In this document: positions 1-8,763 of the stretch, piece after piece
How the letters are laid out: every line of letters begins with the position of its first letter
Numbering within the stretch: the first letter of the stretch is position 1
Origin: Microbulbifer pacificus
GTDB lineage: Bacteria > Pseudomonadota > Gammaproteobacteria > Pseudomonadales > Cellvibrionaceae
Assembly (NCBI RefSeq): GCF_033723955.1
Contig: NZ_CP137555.1
Location: 620,001 to 684,000, forward strand
Direction of reading: 5' to 3'
Length of the DNA: 64,000 nt
Notes under the pieces: model-generated
What the model was told of the DNA's origin: nothing
The model's input: only the letters and a program-made list of their open reading frames with translations
Database searches by the model: none
Translations under genes and position numbers: made by a program

Positions 1-107
1 TCCTGCTGCAGAAACTGCCGCAGTTCGCCCATATAGTGTTTACTGAATTCCGGCTCGAGTACCGAGAGCCAGCTGGGGTGGATTTTTACCTTGTCGGAAA
101 CCTGCAT
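1..107 (-). CDS. ung: Uracil-DNA glycosylase (family 1), N-terminal fragment cut by window edge
   Basis: This is only the first 35 codons of a minus-strand gene that runs off the left edge. The ATG is at 107. The visible peptide has the pattern SWL-x-VL-x-x-EF then YM-x-x-LR-x-FL, which is typical of the N-terminus of family-1 uracil-DNA glycosylases, just before the conserved catalytic GQDPYHG region. The enzyme would remove uracil from DNA in base-excision repair. The catalytic part lies outside the window, so the call rests on this short N-terminal match. It is followed on the other side by a second UDG-fold gene on the same strand. Confidence 0.7.
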   Translation of the reverse strand, partial: MQVSDKVKIHPSWLSVLEPEFSKHYMGELRQFLQQ

Positions 108-127
108 CGTCTCTTTCTTGTTTAAAT

Positions 128-712
128 CTATAAAATTTTCTGCACCTGCGCCCTGAGTGCCGGCACCACTTCCTCATCAAACCAGGGGCGGCGTTTCAGC
201 CACAGGGTGTTTCTGGGGCTGGGGTGCGGCAACGGAAAAAACCCGTGGGGAAGTGCATCGATGTAGTGGTGAACATTCTTGCTAATGCTCCCATACCAGT
301 GGGGCAGATAGTAGCGCTGGGCGTACTGACCGATCAGCAGTGTCAGCTGGATATCCGGCAGTTCCGCCAGCAGGCGCGCGTGCCATGTCGGCGCGCACTC
401 CGGCCTGGGCGGCAGGTCGCCCCCCTTGCCGCGCCCGGGATAGCAAAACCCCATGGGCACGATGGCGATCCGGGACGTATCGTAGAAGGTATCGCGATCG
501 ACCTGCAGCCACTCGCGCAGGCGATCGCCGGAGGGATCATTCCAGGGAATCCCGGTTGCATGTACCTTGGTACCGGGCGCCTGACCGACGATCAATAATC
601 GGGCGGTGCGCGCCGCGCTCAGAACCGGATGCGGCCCCAGCGGCAGATTCGGTTCGCACAGGCGGCAGGCGCGCACCTCTTTTAACAGCAGATCCAGCTT
701 GGTCGCTGCCAA
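128..712 (-). CDS. Uracil-DNA glycosylase-superfamily protein
   Basis: A 194-residue protein with the UDG-superfamily fold signature: a GQAPG motif at residues 43-47, which supplies the nucleotide-binding loop, and HPSPRN at about 163-168 near the C-terminus, the usual motif-2 region. A Cys-x-x-Cys pair (C16, C19) near the N-terminus recalls the iron-sulphur families, but the full four-cysteine set is not evident. It belongs to the small gammaproteobacterial UDG-like family annotated only as 'uracil-DNA glycosylase family protein'; whether it cleaves uracil is unproven. It lies upstream of ung on the same strand, 20 bp away, so the two may be co-transcribed. Confidence 0.85.
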   Translation of the reverse strand: MAATKLDLLLKEVRACRLCEPNLPLGPHPVLSAARTARLLIVGQAPGTKVHATGIPWNDPSGDRLREWLQVDRDTFYDTSRIAIVPMGFCYPGRGKGGDLPPRPECAPTWHARLLAELPDIQLTLLIGQYAQRYYLPHWYGSISKNVHHYIDALPHGFFPLPHPSPRNTLWLKRRPWFDEEVVPALRAQVQKIL

Positions 713-718
713 AACCGC

Positions 719-1732
719 TTACCGTTCTTCCGAAGTCATTTCGGGAAATGCGAAATGCAACAGCAGTCCGCGGGAATCATCGGGAGCCACGGCGCGCCCA
801 ACACCATTGTTGTCCAGCACCACAAATATTCCCTGCTCATTCACTGCGAGCCCCTCGCCCTTGCCGAAACGAGTCTCGCGGTAGACATAGGTGGGCCCCT
901 CTTCGATATCCCGGTAGTGAATACACCACTCGGCCTGGAGGTTGTCGAGGTTGCGTCGGCAAACCGCAAAGGCATTGCGCTCCAGGGTATACAGCGCACC
1001 GCCGTATGCAGCAAGCCCCGCCAGATCTTCCGTGCGACCGTGAAAATCAAGACCGCTGACTGCCGGCAACGCGCGAAAATCACGCCCGACCTCATCGCCC
1101 GCGCTCAATTTAAGCAGCCCCCTTGGGTCCCGTTCCAGCGCCACCCAGAAATCCTCACCGACCCGGACCACACCTTCACTTTCCCCATTGAAGTGCCGCA
1201 GGAAGCCGCGTGCTTTCGCCGCTTCCGACCAGCGTACCGGCAGCCACTCGGCCCCTTGTTGCTCAGGGTTGAGTCGGGCAATGCGATTGTGTCGCTCACT
1301 CAGCAAATAAATTCCGCGTTCATCACAGGTGATGCCCTCAAAATCCATACTGAGTGGCACGCTGGCGTAGTGCAGCGCACGGGCTTTCAGCAGTACAGGC
1401 TGATCGTCCGGCAACGGCGGGCGGGCAAAATCCGCCTTGGCGGCAAGCGCGACGGAATCGCGGCCGGGCTCGGGAGATAAGCGATATATATGCTCCGAAA
1501 CCTTGTCGGCCACCGCCAGCAACTCTCCAGCGCAAAAACTCAGGCCGGAAATATCCAGCCCCTCGCTGCCGTCAATCCACCAGGCATCAATCAGTTTTGC
1601 GGGCAGCACCGGCGCCGGCACGCCCGCGACCGGTGCGGCCACCCCAGAAAGGCTCAACAGCACCGCCGCGGCAATGCGCAATATCGGCTTGGGTAAATGC
1701 TTCAAAGGTCTGTCCCGTAATAAAGGGATCAC
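719..1732 (-). CDS. Secreted esterase-like/phytase-like beta-propeller protein
   Basis: A 337-residue protein with a hydrophobic segment at about residues 18-40 that looks like a signal peptide, followed by a repetitive beta-rich region with several DxxGIxxLSE or GEGLAV-type blades. This is the pattern of the 'esterase-like activity of phytase' (SdiA-regulated/phytase-like) propeller family. It probably acts in the periplasm; the substrate cannot be read from sequence. It ends 6 bp before the UDG-fold gene and begins 1 bp after yajQ stops, so it sits in a tight minus-strand run with them. Function is by family only. Confidence 0.7.
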   Translation of the reverse strand: MIPLLRDRPLKHLPKPILRIAAAVLLSLSGVAAPVAGVPAPVLPAKLIDAWWIDGSEGLDISGLSFCAGELLAVADKVSEHIYRLSPEPGRDSVALAAKADFARPPLPDDQPVLLKARALHYASVPLSMDFEGITCDERGIYLLSERHNRIARLNPEQQGAEWLPVRWSEAAKARGFLRHFNGESEGVVRVGEDFWVALERDPRGLLKLSAGDEVGRDFRALPAVSGLDFHGRTEDLAGLAAYGGALYTLERNAFAVCRRNLDNLQAEWCIHYRDIEEGPTYVYRETRFGKGEGLAVNEQGIFVVLDNNGVGRAVAPDDSRGLLLHFAFPEMTSEER

Positions 1733-1733
1733 C

Positions 1734-2216
1734 TCAATCGCGGAAGTTCTCGAACTGCAGCGGCTGCTCCAGCTCCTTGCTCCGCAACATGGCGATCACC
1801 TGCTGCAGGTCGTCGCGTTTCTTACCGGTAACGCGCACGGCATCGCCCTGAATCGCCGCCTGCACCTTGAGTTTTTCATCCTTGATGATCTTGACGATCT
1901 TTTTTGATAGCTCTTTGTCGAGACCGTTTTTCAGTTTGATCTCCTGCTTTACCTGCTTGCCGGACTGCACCGGCTCGCCCACATCCATCACCAGCGGGTC
2001 GATGCTGTACTTGATCAGGGCCTGGCGCACCAGATCCTCCATCTGGCTGATTTGCATATCGGAATCGGCGCGCAGCGTCAGCACAAACTCGCTGCGTTCC
2101 ACTTCCGCATCCACACCCTTGAAGTCATAGCGGGTAGTGATGGTGCGATTGACCTGATCCACCGCATTGGTCAGCTGGTGCTTATCCACTTCGGAAACGA
2201 TATCGAAAGACGGCAT
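1734..2216 (-). CDS. yajQ: YajQ family nucleotide-binding protein
   Basis: A 160-residue protein matching YajQ over its full length. It starts MPSFDIVSEVD, has the conserved TTRYDFKG segment near residue 30, and the second half carries the KIIKDxKLKVQAxIQG strand-loop typical of the duplicated ferredoxin-like fold. Members bind nucleotides, and some bind cyclic di-GMP and act as effectors with LysR regulators. Length is that of the family. It lies just upstream of the phytase-like gene in the same direction and 47 bp downstream of yaeQ, so the three may form one transcription unit. Confidence 0.95.
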   Translation of the reverse strand: MPSFDIVSEVDKHQLTNAVDQVNRTITTRYDFKGVDAEVERSEFVLTLRADSDMQISQMEDLVRQALIKYSIDPLVMDVGEPVQSGKQVKQEIKLKNGLDKELSKKIVKIIKDEKLKVQAAIQGDAVRVTGKKRDDLQQVIAMLRSKELEQPLQFENFRD

Positions 2217-2263
2217 AGTAAGACTCCTTTAATCTCCCCCGCGCACCGCGGGCCGTAAAAATT

Positions 2264-2800
2264 TTATTTCCAGCGCTCTGGCAGGACTTCAATGTTGTTA
2301 TCGCTACTTGCGAACCACAGGTGCCCGTCCTGGATGGTGACGGACAGATCCATGGTGCGCTCCGCCATCGCTGCCAGTTGCGCGCAACTGTCGGCGGGCA
2401 GATAAAAAATATCCAGGTTGTCGAAGCGCGCACTGGCGGATTCCATTTTCTGCCACCACACGGAGGCGGAGCGCTGACCATAGGCGTATACCAGCACCTT
2501 GCGCGCGCGTCCGCAGGCCTTGCGGATGCGATCTTCCGCCGGCAAGCCTACCTCAATCCAGGTTTCAATCTCGCCGCTCAGGGTGTGTTGCCAAAGATCG
2601 GCCTCCTCGTCACTGGAGAGACCGCGGGTAAATTCCAGCTGCTCGCTTGCATTGTGGGCGAAGGCCAGCAGCCGGATCATCATGCGCTCATCGGTCTCCG
2701 ACGGATGGCGCGCCAGCGTCAGCAGATGCTCCGCGTAATAATCCCGGTCCATATCCGCGATCTGTACGCGGGCTTTGAATATCGTCGCTTTTAATGCCAT
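2264..2800 (-). CDS. yaeQ: YaeQ family protein
   Basis: A 178-residue protein that fits the YaeQ family in length and sequence: it opens with MALKATIFKARVQIADMDR and has the DERMMIRLLAFA segment around residue 37 and the LPAEDRIRKACGRA segment around residue 90. YaeQ has a PD-(D/E)XK nuclease-like fold; older reports that it suppresses loss of RfaH are doubtful, so the cellular role remains unsettled. It is the first gene of the minus-strand run yaeQ-yajQ-esterase-UDG-ung, divergent from the LemA gene across an 87-bp gap. Confidence 0.93.
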   Translation of the reverse strand: MALKATIFKARVQIADMDRDYYAEHLLTLARHPSETDERMMIRLLAFAHNASEQLEFTRGLSSDEEADLWQHTLSGEIETWIEVGLPAEDRIRKACGRARKVLVYAYGQRSASVWWQKMESASARFDNLDIFYLPADSCAQLAAMAERTMDLSVTIQDGHLWFASSDNNIEVLPERWK

Positions 2801-2887
2801 TACTGCTCTCTGAAACGGTAGCCTACCGGAACTTGCCGGATACAGGCCTTTGGGAGTCTATTATTGTCTTGTTCGGAACCAATATGG

Positions 2888-3526
2888 ATGAACGGAATGA
2901 TCACAGCACTCACAGGCAAACTGAATTTCCCGCAACGTCGTTTCTGGCAAACCCTGTTGCTGTCACTGCTGGCGTTTGGCCTGACTGGCTGCGGTATCAA
3001 CGCCATCCCCACCTACGACGAGAATGTGAAGGCCACCTGGGCCCAGGTACAGAACCAGTACCAGCGCCGCGCGGATCTGATCCCCAATCTGGTAAAAACC
3101 GTCAAGGCCTACGCCGCCCACGAGCAGGAAACCCTGCAGGCTGTCACCGAGGCGCGCGCCAAGGTCAATTCCATGCAAGTGGACTCCGGCATCATCAACG
3201 ATCCTGAAAAGCTGAAGCAGTTCGAAGCGGCCCAGGCCCAGCTCAGCAGCGCCCTCTCCCGCCTAATGGTGGTGGTAGAGCGCTACCCGGACCTGAAGGC
3301 CAACCAGAATTTCCTCGCCCTGCAGTCCCAGCTGGAAGGCACCGAAAACCGCATCAGCGTGGCCCGGCGGGATTATATCGCTGCGGTCGAGCGCTACAAC
3401 CGCGAGATTCGCACCTTCCCCGGTCGTATCTGGCACACCATCATGTACAGCGACATGCCCATTCGCGACACCTTTGAGGCCACCTCGGAAAATGCCGACA
3501 AGGCACCTGAAGTCGACTTCCAGTAG
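2888..3526 (+). CDS. LemA family lipoprotein
   Basis: About 212 residues. The N-terminus has a hydrophobic stretch ending in LTGC, a lipobox, so the protein is probably an inner- or outer-membrane lipoprotein. The LemA core follows, with YDENVKATWAQVQNQYQRRADLIPNL, a helical repeat that is highly conserved in the family. A TTG at 2864 is also in frame, but ATG 2888 places the signal peptide in the usual position. It leads a plus-strand set with two TPM-domain genes; LemA and TPM proteins are often neighbours and are linked to membrane stress or protein quality control, but the mechanism is not established. Confidence 0.9.
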   Translation: MNGMITALTGKLNFPQRRFWQTLLLSLLAFGLTGCGINAIPTYDENVKATWAQVQNQYQRRADLIPNLVKTVKAYAAHEQETLQAVTEARAKVNSMQVDSGIINDPEKLKQFEAAQAQLSSALSRLMVVVERYPDLKANQNFLALQSQLEGTENRISVARRDYIAAVERYNREIRTFPGRIWHTIMYSDMPIRDTFEATSENADKAPEVDFQ

Positions 3527-3562
3527 CGGCAATTCTCTGTACATGTGTCAGCGGAGCCCTGA

Positions 3563-4318
3563 ATGACGATCCGGAGGATCGCCCTACTGCTTCTCCTGTG
3601 CCCTGCCCTGTTGTGGGCCGGGCTCGCCGCCGCTGAGGTGAAATTCCCGACCCTCAGTGGTCGGGTGGTGGATAACGCCAACCTGCTGCATCAGGCCACC
3701 CGCTACCAGCTCACGGAACTTTTACAACGCCACGAGAAGGAAGGCAGCAACCAGATCGTGGTGGTCACGCTCCCGGACCTGCAGGGGCTCACCATCGAAG
3801 AGTATGGGTACCAGCTGGGCAGGCACTGGCAGATCGGCCAAAAAGGCAAGGACAACGGCATACTGTTGATCGTGGCCCCCAATGAACGCGAAGTGCGCAT
3901 CGAGGTGGGTTACGGCCTCGAAGGCGCCATGACCGATGCGCTTTCCTCCAACATCATCCACACCAAGATCCTGCCCTACTTCCGCGCGGGTAACTTCGAC
4001 GCCGGCGTCATGTCCGGCGTAGAGTCCATCATTGCCGTGATCAAAAACGAATATGTGCCCGAGCCGACCGAGTCCAAGGGCGACCGCCAGCTGGCACTGC
4101 TGGTAGGTATTTTCCTGCTGTTTATCATGCTGCAGATCTTCGGCTCCTCGGTGCTCGGCTCGCCCGCCAACAATGGCAACTATCGCCGAGGCCGCTACGG
4201 CGGCTACTACGGCGGCGGTGGCTTCGGTGGTGGCGGATTCGGTGGCGGAGGCTTTGGCGGTGGCTTCGGGGGCGGGGGCGGCGGTTTCGGGGGCGGCGGC
4301 GCCTCTGGTGGCTGGTAA
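3563..4318 (+). CDS. TPM-domain protein with glycine-rich tail (YgcG type)
   Basis: A 251-residue protein with a signal peptide at about residues 1-24, a TPM domain at about 30-150 (LSGRVVDNANLL start, then the IVVVTLPDLQG strand and VGYGLEGAMTDA), a transmembrane helix at about 175-195, and a tail made almost only of Gly, with Phe and Tyr. This is the YgcG architecture, in which the TPM domain faces the periplasm. A purine-rich GCGGAG about ten bases before ATG 3563 can serve as ribosome site. It follows the LemA gene by 36 bp and precedes a second TPM gene by 27 bp, so the three are very likely an operon. Confidence 0.92.
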   Translation: MTIRRIALLLLLCPALLWAGLAAAEVKFPTLSGRVVDNANLLHQATRYQLTELLQRHEKEGSNQIVVVTLPDLQGLTIEEYGYQLGRHWQIGQKGKDNGILLIVAPNEREVRIEVGYGLEGAMTDALSSNIIHTKILPYFRAGNFDAGVMSGVESIIAVIKNEYVPEPTESKGDRQLALLVGIFLLFIMLQIFGSSVLGSPANNGNYRRGRYGGYYGGGGFGGGGFGGGGFGGGFGGGGGGFGGGGASGGW

Positions 4319-4345
4319 AGGGGGGCTGGTTGTCAGGCGGCAAAC

Positions 4346-4966
4346 ATGGAAAACAACATGCTGAACGCGAGTGAAAGACGCAAAGTCGCCGAAACTATCA
4401 AGGCGGTGGAATCCGGTACCGATGCCGAACTGGTGACGGTGCTGGCGCGCCGCTCCGACAACTACCTCTACATCTCCACCCTGTGGGCAGCGTTTCTCGC
4501 CCTGCTGCTGGCTCCGCTGATGCAGTTCCTGCCCTGGTGGATTGAATACCAGCAGGCATTCACCCTGCAGTGGATACTGTTCATCGTCCTCGCGGTGCTG
4601 TTCCGCTGGCGTCCGCTGACCATGCTGCTGATCCCCAAGTCCGTAAAATACTGGCGCGCATCCAATCTCGCCCGCCGCCAGTTCCTGGAACAGGAACTGC
4701 ACCACACCAAGGACCGGCTGGGCCTGCTGATCTTTGTCTCCCAGGCAGAGCACTATGTGGAAATACTTGCCGACCGCGGTCTCGCGGAACACATCACCAA
4801 TGAGCGCTGGCAGGAAATCGTGGAGAACTTTATCCGCGAGGTAAAGAAAGGGAAAACGGCCGCGGCCTTTGTGCACTGCGTGGAAAAATGTGGCGAATTG
4901 CTGGAAGAGGCGGCACCCGCCACCGTTGTCAAGAACGAACTGCCCAATCACCTGGTGCTTCTATAA
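4346..4966 (+). CDS. TPM-domain membrane protein
   Basis: A 206-residue protein. Residues about 8-35 (RRKVAETIKAVESGTDAELV) and 125-180 form a TPM-like domain interrupted by two hydrophobic helices at about 45-65 and 74-92. There is no signal peptide. Proteins of this layout regularly follow LemA and YgcG genes, and here it is third in that plus-strand cluster. The role in the cell is not known; membrane-protein maintenance is a reasonable inference from the neighbours. An alternative start is the ATG four codons later at 4358. Confidence 0.85.
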   Translation: MENNMLNASERRKVAETIKAVESGTDAELVTVLARRSDNYLYISTLWAAFLALLLAPLMQFLPWWIEYQQAFTLQWILFIVLAVLFRWRPLTMLLIPKSVKYWRASNLARRQFLEQELHHTKDRLGLLIFVSQAEHYVEILADRGLAEHITNERWQEIVENFIREVKKGKTAAAFVHCVEKCGELLEEAAPATVVKNELPNHLVLL

Positions 4967-5011
4967 TTGGCTGATACCGCCTTTTGAAGTGAGAAGTGAA
5001 TTGGTGACTCC

Positions 5012-5884
5012 ATGAAACTGCCCAGACGCGCCATTCCAGTGGCGGTTTCCCTGCTTCTTGTCGGCGCCGCGGTGGCTCACTGGGCCGGCTCGGAAAACCC
5101 CACATCATCTGCCCTCCAGCAATCTTTGTTTTCCAATAACACAGATGCACCATTATCTCCCGGCGATTTGACGGCGCGGGTACAGCAGCTGGAAGAATCC
5201 CTGGAACAGACCCTTAAAATCCAGGGCCAGTTGCTGGAACTGGTAAACGATCTCAGTGAGCATCTCGATCCGGAGTCCACATATGGCGACGTCCGCCAGG
5301 CCTCACTGGAATCCCCGGTGGAGCAGGAGCAAGCCAACCGTCGCCGGCGTGCGCGGGACCACGCGAGTGGCAACCGTTTTGAGCGCATTAGGGAAAACCA
5401 GATCAGGCAGTTTACGGATGCGGGCCTCAGCTACGAGCGGGCTGCGTATATTGTCGACAGGCAGGAACGAATTCCGTATGAGCAGATGCAGTTCAGCTAC
5501 GAATACCAGCATCTGCAAGACAAACGCTCCAAGCGCGCCAAGGAATTGCAGGAAAAGCTGCAGACCTACAGCAATCCACACCGGGTATTCGAGCAGGAAC
5601 TGAATCGCGAAGAATATGACCAGTACCTTGACGCCACTGGCGGGCGGACGGAGTTCCAGATAGGGGGACTGCTGGAATCCGCACCGGCCTATGAAGCCGG
5701 CCTGCGCAGCGGAGACAAGATCATTCGCTACAACAACCAGCGGGTATTCCATATGGGAGACCTGCGCACCCAGGTCTACCAGGTGCCACCGGGCACCTCG
5801 GTGCCAGTGGAAATCCAGCGCCAGGGCAGCTCCTCCACGGAAACCATTTATTTACCGGCGGGGCCGCTGGGAATTCGCCACTGA
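5012..5884 (+). CDS. PDZ-domain periplasmic protein, copy 1
   Basis: A 290-residue protein. Residues 1-25 form a signal peptide or N-terminal membrane anchor. Residues about 50-90 are a predicted coiled coil (VQQLEESLEQTLKIQGQLLELV). A charged helical middle follows, and a PDZ domain occupies about 210-285, with AYEAGLRSGDKIIRYNNQRV as its ligand-loop region. No protease motif is present, so it probably binds C-terminal peptides rather than cutting them. It starts 46 bp after the TPM gene and is followed by a diverged second copy of itself. I do not recognise a named family. Confidence 0.8.
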   Translation: MKLPRRAIPVAVSLLLVGAAVAHWAGSENPTSSALQQSLFSNNTDAPLSPGDLTARVQQLEESLEQTLKIQGQLLELVNDLSEHLDPESTYGDVRQASLESPVEQEQANRRRRARDHASGNRFERIRENQIRQFTDAGLSYERAAYIVDRQERIPYEQMQFSYEYQHLQDKRSKRAKELQEKLQTYSNPHRVFEQELNREEYDQYLDATGGRTEFQIGGLLESAPAYEAGLRSGDKIIRYNNQRVFHMGDLRTQVYQVPPGTSVPVEIQRQGSSSTETIYLPAGPLGIRH

Positions 5885-6054
5885 GACAAGTCACCCCTCA
5901 CCCGTTATTCCACACCTTACTTGGCTATCGAAAGCTTTTCCCGCCTTCTTGTGCGCGCGCTGAGAACTTACTACCTCTGTGGTATTCCAACACGCTGACT
6001 GATTGAAGTTCACCAATTTGATCGGGCTCCCGCGGCACTCGGATAACAATAGCC

Positions 6055-6919
6055 ATGACCTCCATTGACCAGCCCAGACTCGCCACTCTTTGCTTCCTGC
6101 TGTTTGCCACGGCCAGCGGCGGTCAAATAGCCGCTCAGCTGATATCGCCCAGCGGCCAGGTATTCGATACCCCTACGGCAACGGCCTCCGCCTTGGGCAA
6201 CAGCCCTGCCGACTGGGAAGCTATCTGGCAAGCCGATAGGCAAACCGAGCTGGATAGCAGGATTACGCACCTCGAATCCACCCTTGCTGACAGTTTGGAA
6301 TTTCAGAACCGCCTGCTGGAGCTTGTGGAGGAACTCACCCACCAACAGTCAGATACCCGCGCTGACCGTTCTGCAAAGCAGACCATCAACAGTCCCGCTG
6401 CTGTTGAACTTCCCACCCCCCCCCCGTCAGCGCAACCCGAAAGGTCGCAGCTTTAACAACTCGATTCTCAGCAACCTGCTAAACGCAGGATTCAACGCAG
6501 CCCAAGTGGAATTCATACTCAAACATGAAAAGCGACTTTCGAGGCCAATCACCGCATCAACAAATGGCGAATTCGCTGACCCATTGCTCGCACAGTACGA
6601 TTTTTTCAAATCCGAGCTGTCCAGTGACGAACTGAACCGTTACCTCGAGGCCACACACAAAAGAAAGGTAATTCTAATCGTTGGCATATACTCGGGAAGC
6701 ACGGCGGCCAATATCGGCCTGCAGCCAGGGGATCGCATTCTGAGTGTAAATGGTGAGCCAATTTTCAGCCCGCAATACACGATGTCACAAATAAATACGG
6801 TTCCCCCAGGCGTCGTAATACCGATAGAAATTCGCCGCCCTGGCAGCACCAGCAGCGAAACCCTGTATATACCGGGCGGAAGACTGGGAATAGAGGCGCA
6901 ACTTCAATCCTGGCAGTAA
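6055..6919 (+). pseudogene. PDZ-domain protein, copy 2, split by a C10 tract (frameshifted or phase-variable)
   Basis: Two overlapping plus-strand reading frames together make one homologue of the preceding gene. The first (6055-6456) gives the signal peptide and coiled coil (LESTLADSLEFQNRLLELVEE); the second frame, entered at a run of ten C at 6416-6425, gives the helical middle and a PDZ domain (ANIGLQPGDRILSVNGEP) up to 6919. With nine C instead of ten, one uninterrupted protein of about 287 residues results, close to the 290 of copy 1. It could be a sequencing error in a homopolymer, a recent pseudogene, or slipped-strand phase variation; sequence alone cannot decide. Confidence 0.75.
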
Positions 6920-7181
6920 ATTCTGCGAGGGCAACGCTATCGTTTACTCACATAACTTGTAGGTCGTACTCCAGCGCGCGCCTGTCGAAAGATCAACCGT
7001 GTACGCTTTGCCATCTTCCCGATTTACCCCCGCCTTCCTGAAATTATGCCATTCGACACTTACTAATTAAGCCGCCGGCAGTTTAAATTGCGCCACAGGA
7101 CATAGGAAATCTGTACAACAGCGCAATCACCGCAATACTTGGAAATCCCACACCGGTAATCTCATTACGGAGGATGAGACG

Positions 7182-8669
7182 TTGGGTCGGATATCTGTTT
7201 TGTGCGGGCTACTCGCTTTCACCAATCTCTTGCTTACGGGCTGCGACACAGGCAACAGCCGGACACCCCCGAAAAAAAACGAATCCGTTCTTGACGCTGC
7301 GTTGGCTTCAGAAATCCAGCAGCACGGTCTTACCGGTATCCCCGAGCCCAGCCACGAACCTCCGGATATCCAGGCGCCGCTGGCACAGCTCGGTATGCAG
7401 CTGTTCTTCACCAAAGCCCTGAGCGGCAATATGGATACTGCCTGCGCCTCATGCCATCACCCGTCCCTTGCCGGCGGCGACGCCCTTTCGCTGTCGGTGG
7501 GCGTGGAAGCCGATATCCCCGACCTGCTGGGACCCGGCCGCACCCACTCCAGTGGCGGTACCAATTTCGATGGTGGCCCCACGGTACCGCGCAACGCCCC
7601 CAGCACCTTCAATATTGTCTTCTACCGACACTCCATTTTTCTCGACGGTCGTATTGAACTGCTCGCGGATGGCACCTACCGTACACCGGACAGCGCCTTA
7701 GGTACGGAAGATCCCAATGCCGGAGACAGTCTCAGCGCCGCCCAGGCACGCTTCCCGGTCACCTCCCGGGAGGAGATGCGCGGATTCAGTTTCGAATCCG
7801 ATGGCAACAATTCGACGGCGCGGGAACAACTGGCCCTGCGCCTGCGGGGTGAGCGCCCCGAGTTGCCCGGAAGCCATTGGCTGGCGGCTTTCCAGCAAGG
7901 ATTTGAATCGCCCCTGGGCACCGCTGAGGAGCTGATCACTTACGACAATATTGCCGCCGCCCTTGCCGCCTATCAGGACTCCCAGCTTTTGGTCGACAAT
8001 TCCTGGCTGGCATATCTGGATGGCGACCTCGGTGCAATCAGCGACGAAGCAAAACAGGGCGCACTGCTCTTCCTGCGCAGCCCCGCAAATGGCGGCGCCG
8101 GTTGTGCCAGCTGCCACAGTGGCGATTTTTTCAGTGACGAGCAATTCCATGTACTCGCGATGCCTCAGGTCGGCCGCGGCAAAGGCAATGACAATGGCGA
8201 AACCACCAGCGACGACTTCGGCCGCTTTCGCGAAACCGGAATGGAGACCGATCGCTATGCCTTCCGCACCCCGACCCTGCTAAATGTGGCGACCACTGGT
8301 CCCTGGGGCCACGACGGAGCCTATACCACGCTGGAGGCGGTCATCCGCCATCACCTTGATCCGCAAACCGCCGTCGATCAATACGACCTCAACCAGCTGG
8401 AAGCCAGTGTCCAGATTGGCGACTGGTTCGCCAATACCCGGCTGGCACTGGCACAACTCCAAGCCCTCAGGGCCGCAGGCGCTTCTGCTCTGCCCAGGGT
8501 CGAGCTTGCGGACACCCAGATTGCACAGCTGCAAGCATTCCTAAATACCCTTACCGACCCCTGCACCAGCAACCGGGACTGCACCGGAATCTGGGTACCG
8601 GGCGAATCACTCAGCGACCCGGACGGCCTGCGCCTGAGCGCGGTGGATATCAATGGTGATCCGCTGTAA
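7182..8669 (+). CDS. Di-haem cytochrome c peroxidase/MauG-like lipoprotein
   Basis: A 495-residue protein with two haem-c sites, CASCH at residues 88-92 and again at 308-312, spaced as in bacterial di-haem peroxidases. The second is followed by the family's FRTPTLLNVATTGPWGHDGAY region, which bears the distal loop. The N-terminus is a lipoprotein signal (LLLTGC), so it should be anchored in the periplasm, reducing peroxide with electrons from small c-type cytochromes or oxidising a partner as MauG does. The start is TTG 7182 with CGGAGGA at 7168-7174; an ATG at 7174 is in another frame. A bidirectional terminator follows. The C-terminal Cys-rich tail is longer than usual. Confidence 0.9.
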   Translation: MGRISVLCGLLAFTNLLLTGCDTGNSRTPPKKNESVLDAALASEIQQHGLTGIPEPSHEPPDIQAPLAQLGMQLFFTKALSGNMDTACASCHHPSLAGGDALSLSVGVEADIPDLLGPGRTHSSGGTNFDGGPTVPRNAPSTFNIVFYRHSIFLDGRIELLADGTYRTPDSALGTEDPNAGDSLSAAQARFPVTSREEMRGFSFESDGNNSTAREQLALRLRGERPELPGSHWLAAFQQGFESPLGTAEELITYDNIAAALAAYQDSQLLVDNSWLAYLDGDLGAISDEAKQGALLFLRSPANGGAGCASCHSGDFFSDEQFHVLAMPQVGRGKGNDNGETTSDDFGRFRETGMETDRYAFRTPTLLNVATTGPWGHDGAYTTLEAVIRHHLDPQTAVDQYDLNQLEASVQIGDWFANTRLALAQLQALRAAGASALPRVELADTQIAQLQAFLNTLTDPCTSNRDCTGIWVPGESLSDPDGLRLSAVDINGDPL

Positions 8670-8699
8670 CTCGACCCAGGGACAGACTGCCAAAAAAAA

Positions 8700-8724
8700 G
8701 GCGATAACCTCAGAGGTTATCGCC
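8700..8724. terminator. Bidirectional rho-independent terminator
   Basis: A ten-base-pair perfect stem (arms 8700-8709 and 8715-8724) with a five-base loop is preceded by a run of A and followed by six T. It lies between the converging peroxidase and lysS genes and can stop transcription from both sides. Confidence 0.9.
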
Positions 8725-8763
8725 TTTTTTGTATCGGTCCCGGTTACTAACCGGAATCCCGAA

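Noticed and set aside
340..1059. 239-residue open frame on the + strand over the UDG-fold and esterase genes
   Set aside because: Arg/Pro/Ala-rich shadow of minus-strand genes with clear families; no ribosome site or family.
3722..4951. 409-residue open frame on the minus strand opposite the TPM genes
   Set aside because: Its Gly/His-rich composition mirrors the glycine-rich tail on the other strand; the + strand proteins have recognised domains.
6055..6456. Intact separate small gene for the first half of PDZ copy 2
   Set aside because: It ends 31 bases after a homopolymer where the partner frame takes over and continues the homology, so it is half of one gene.
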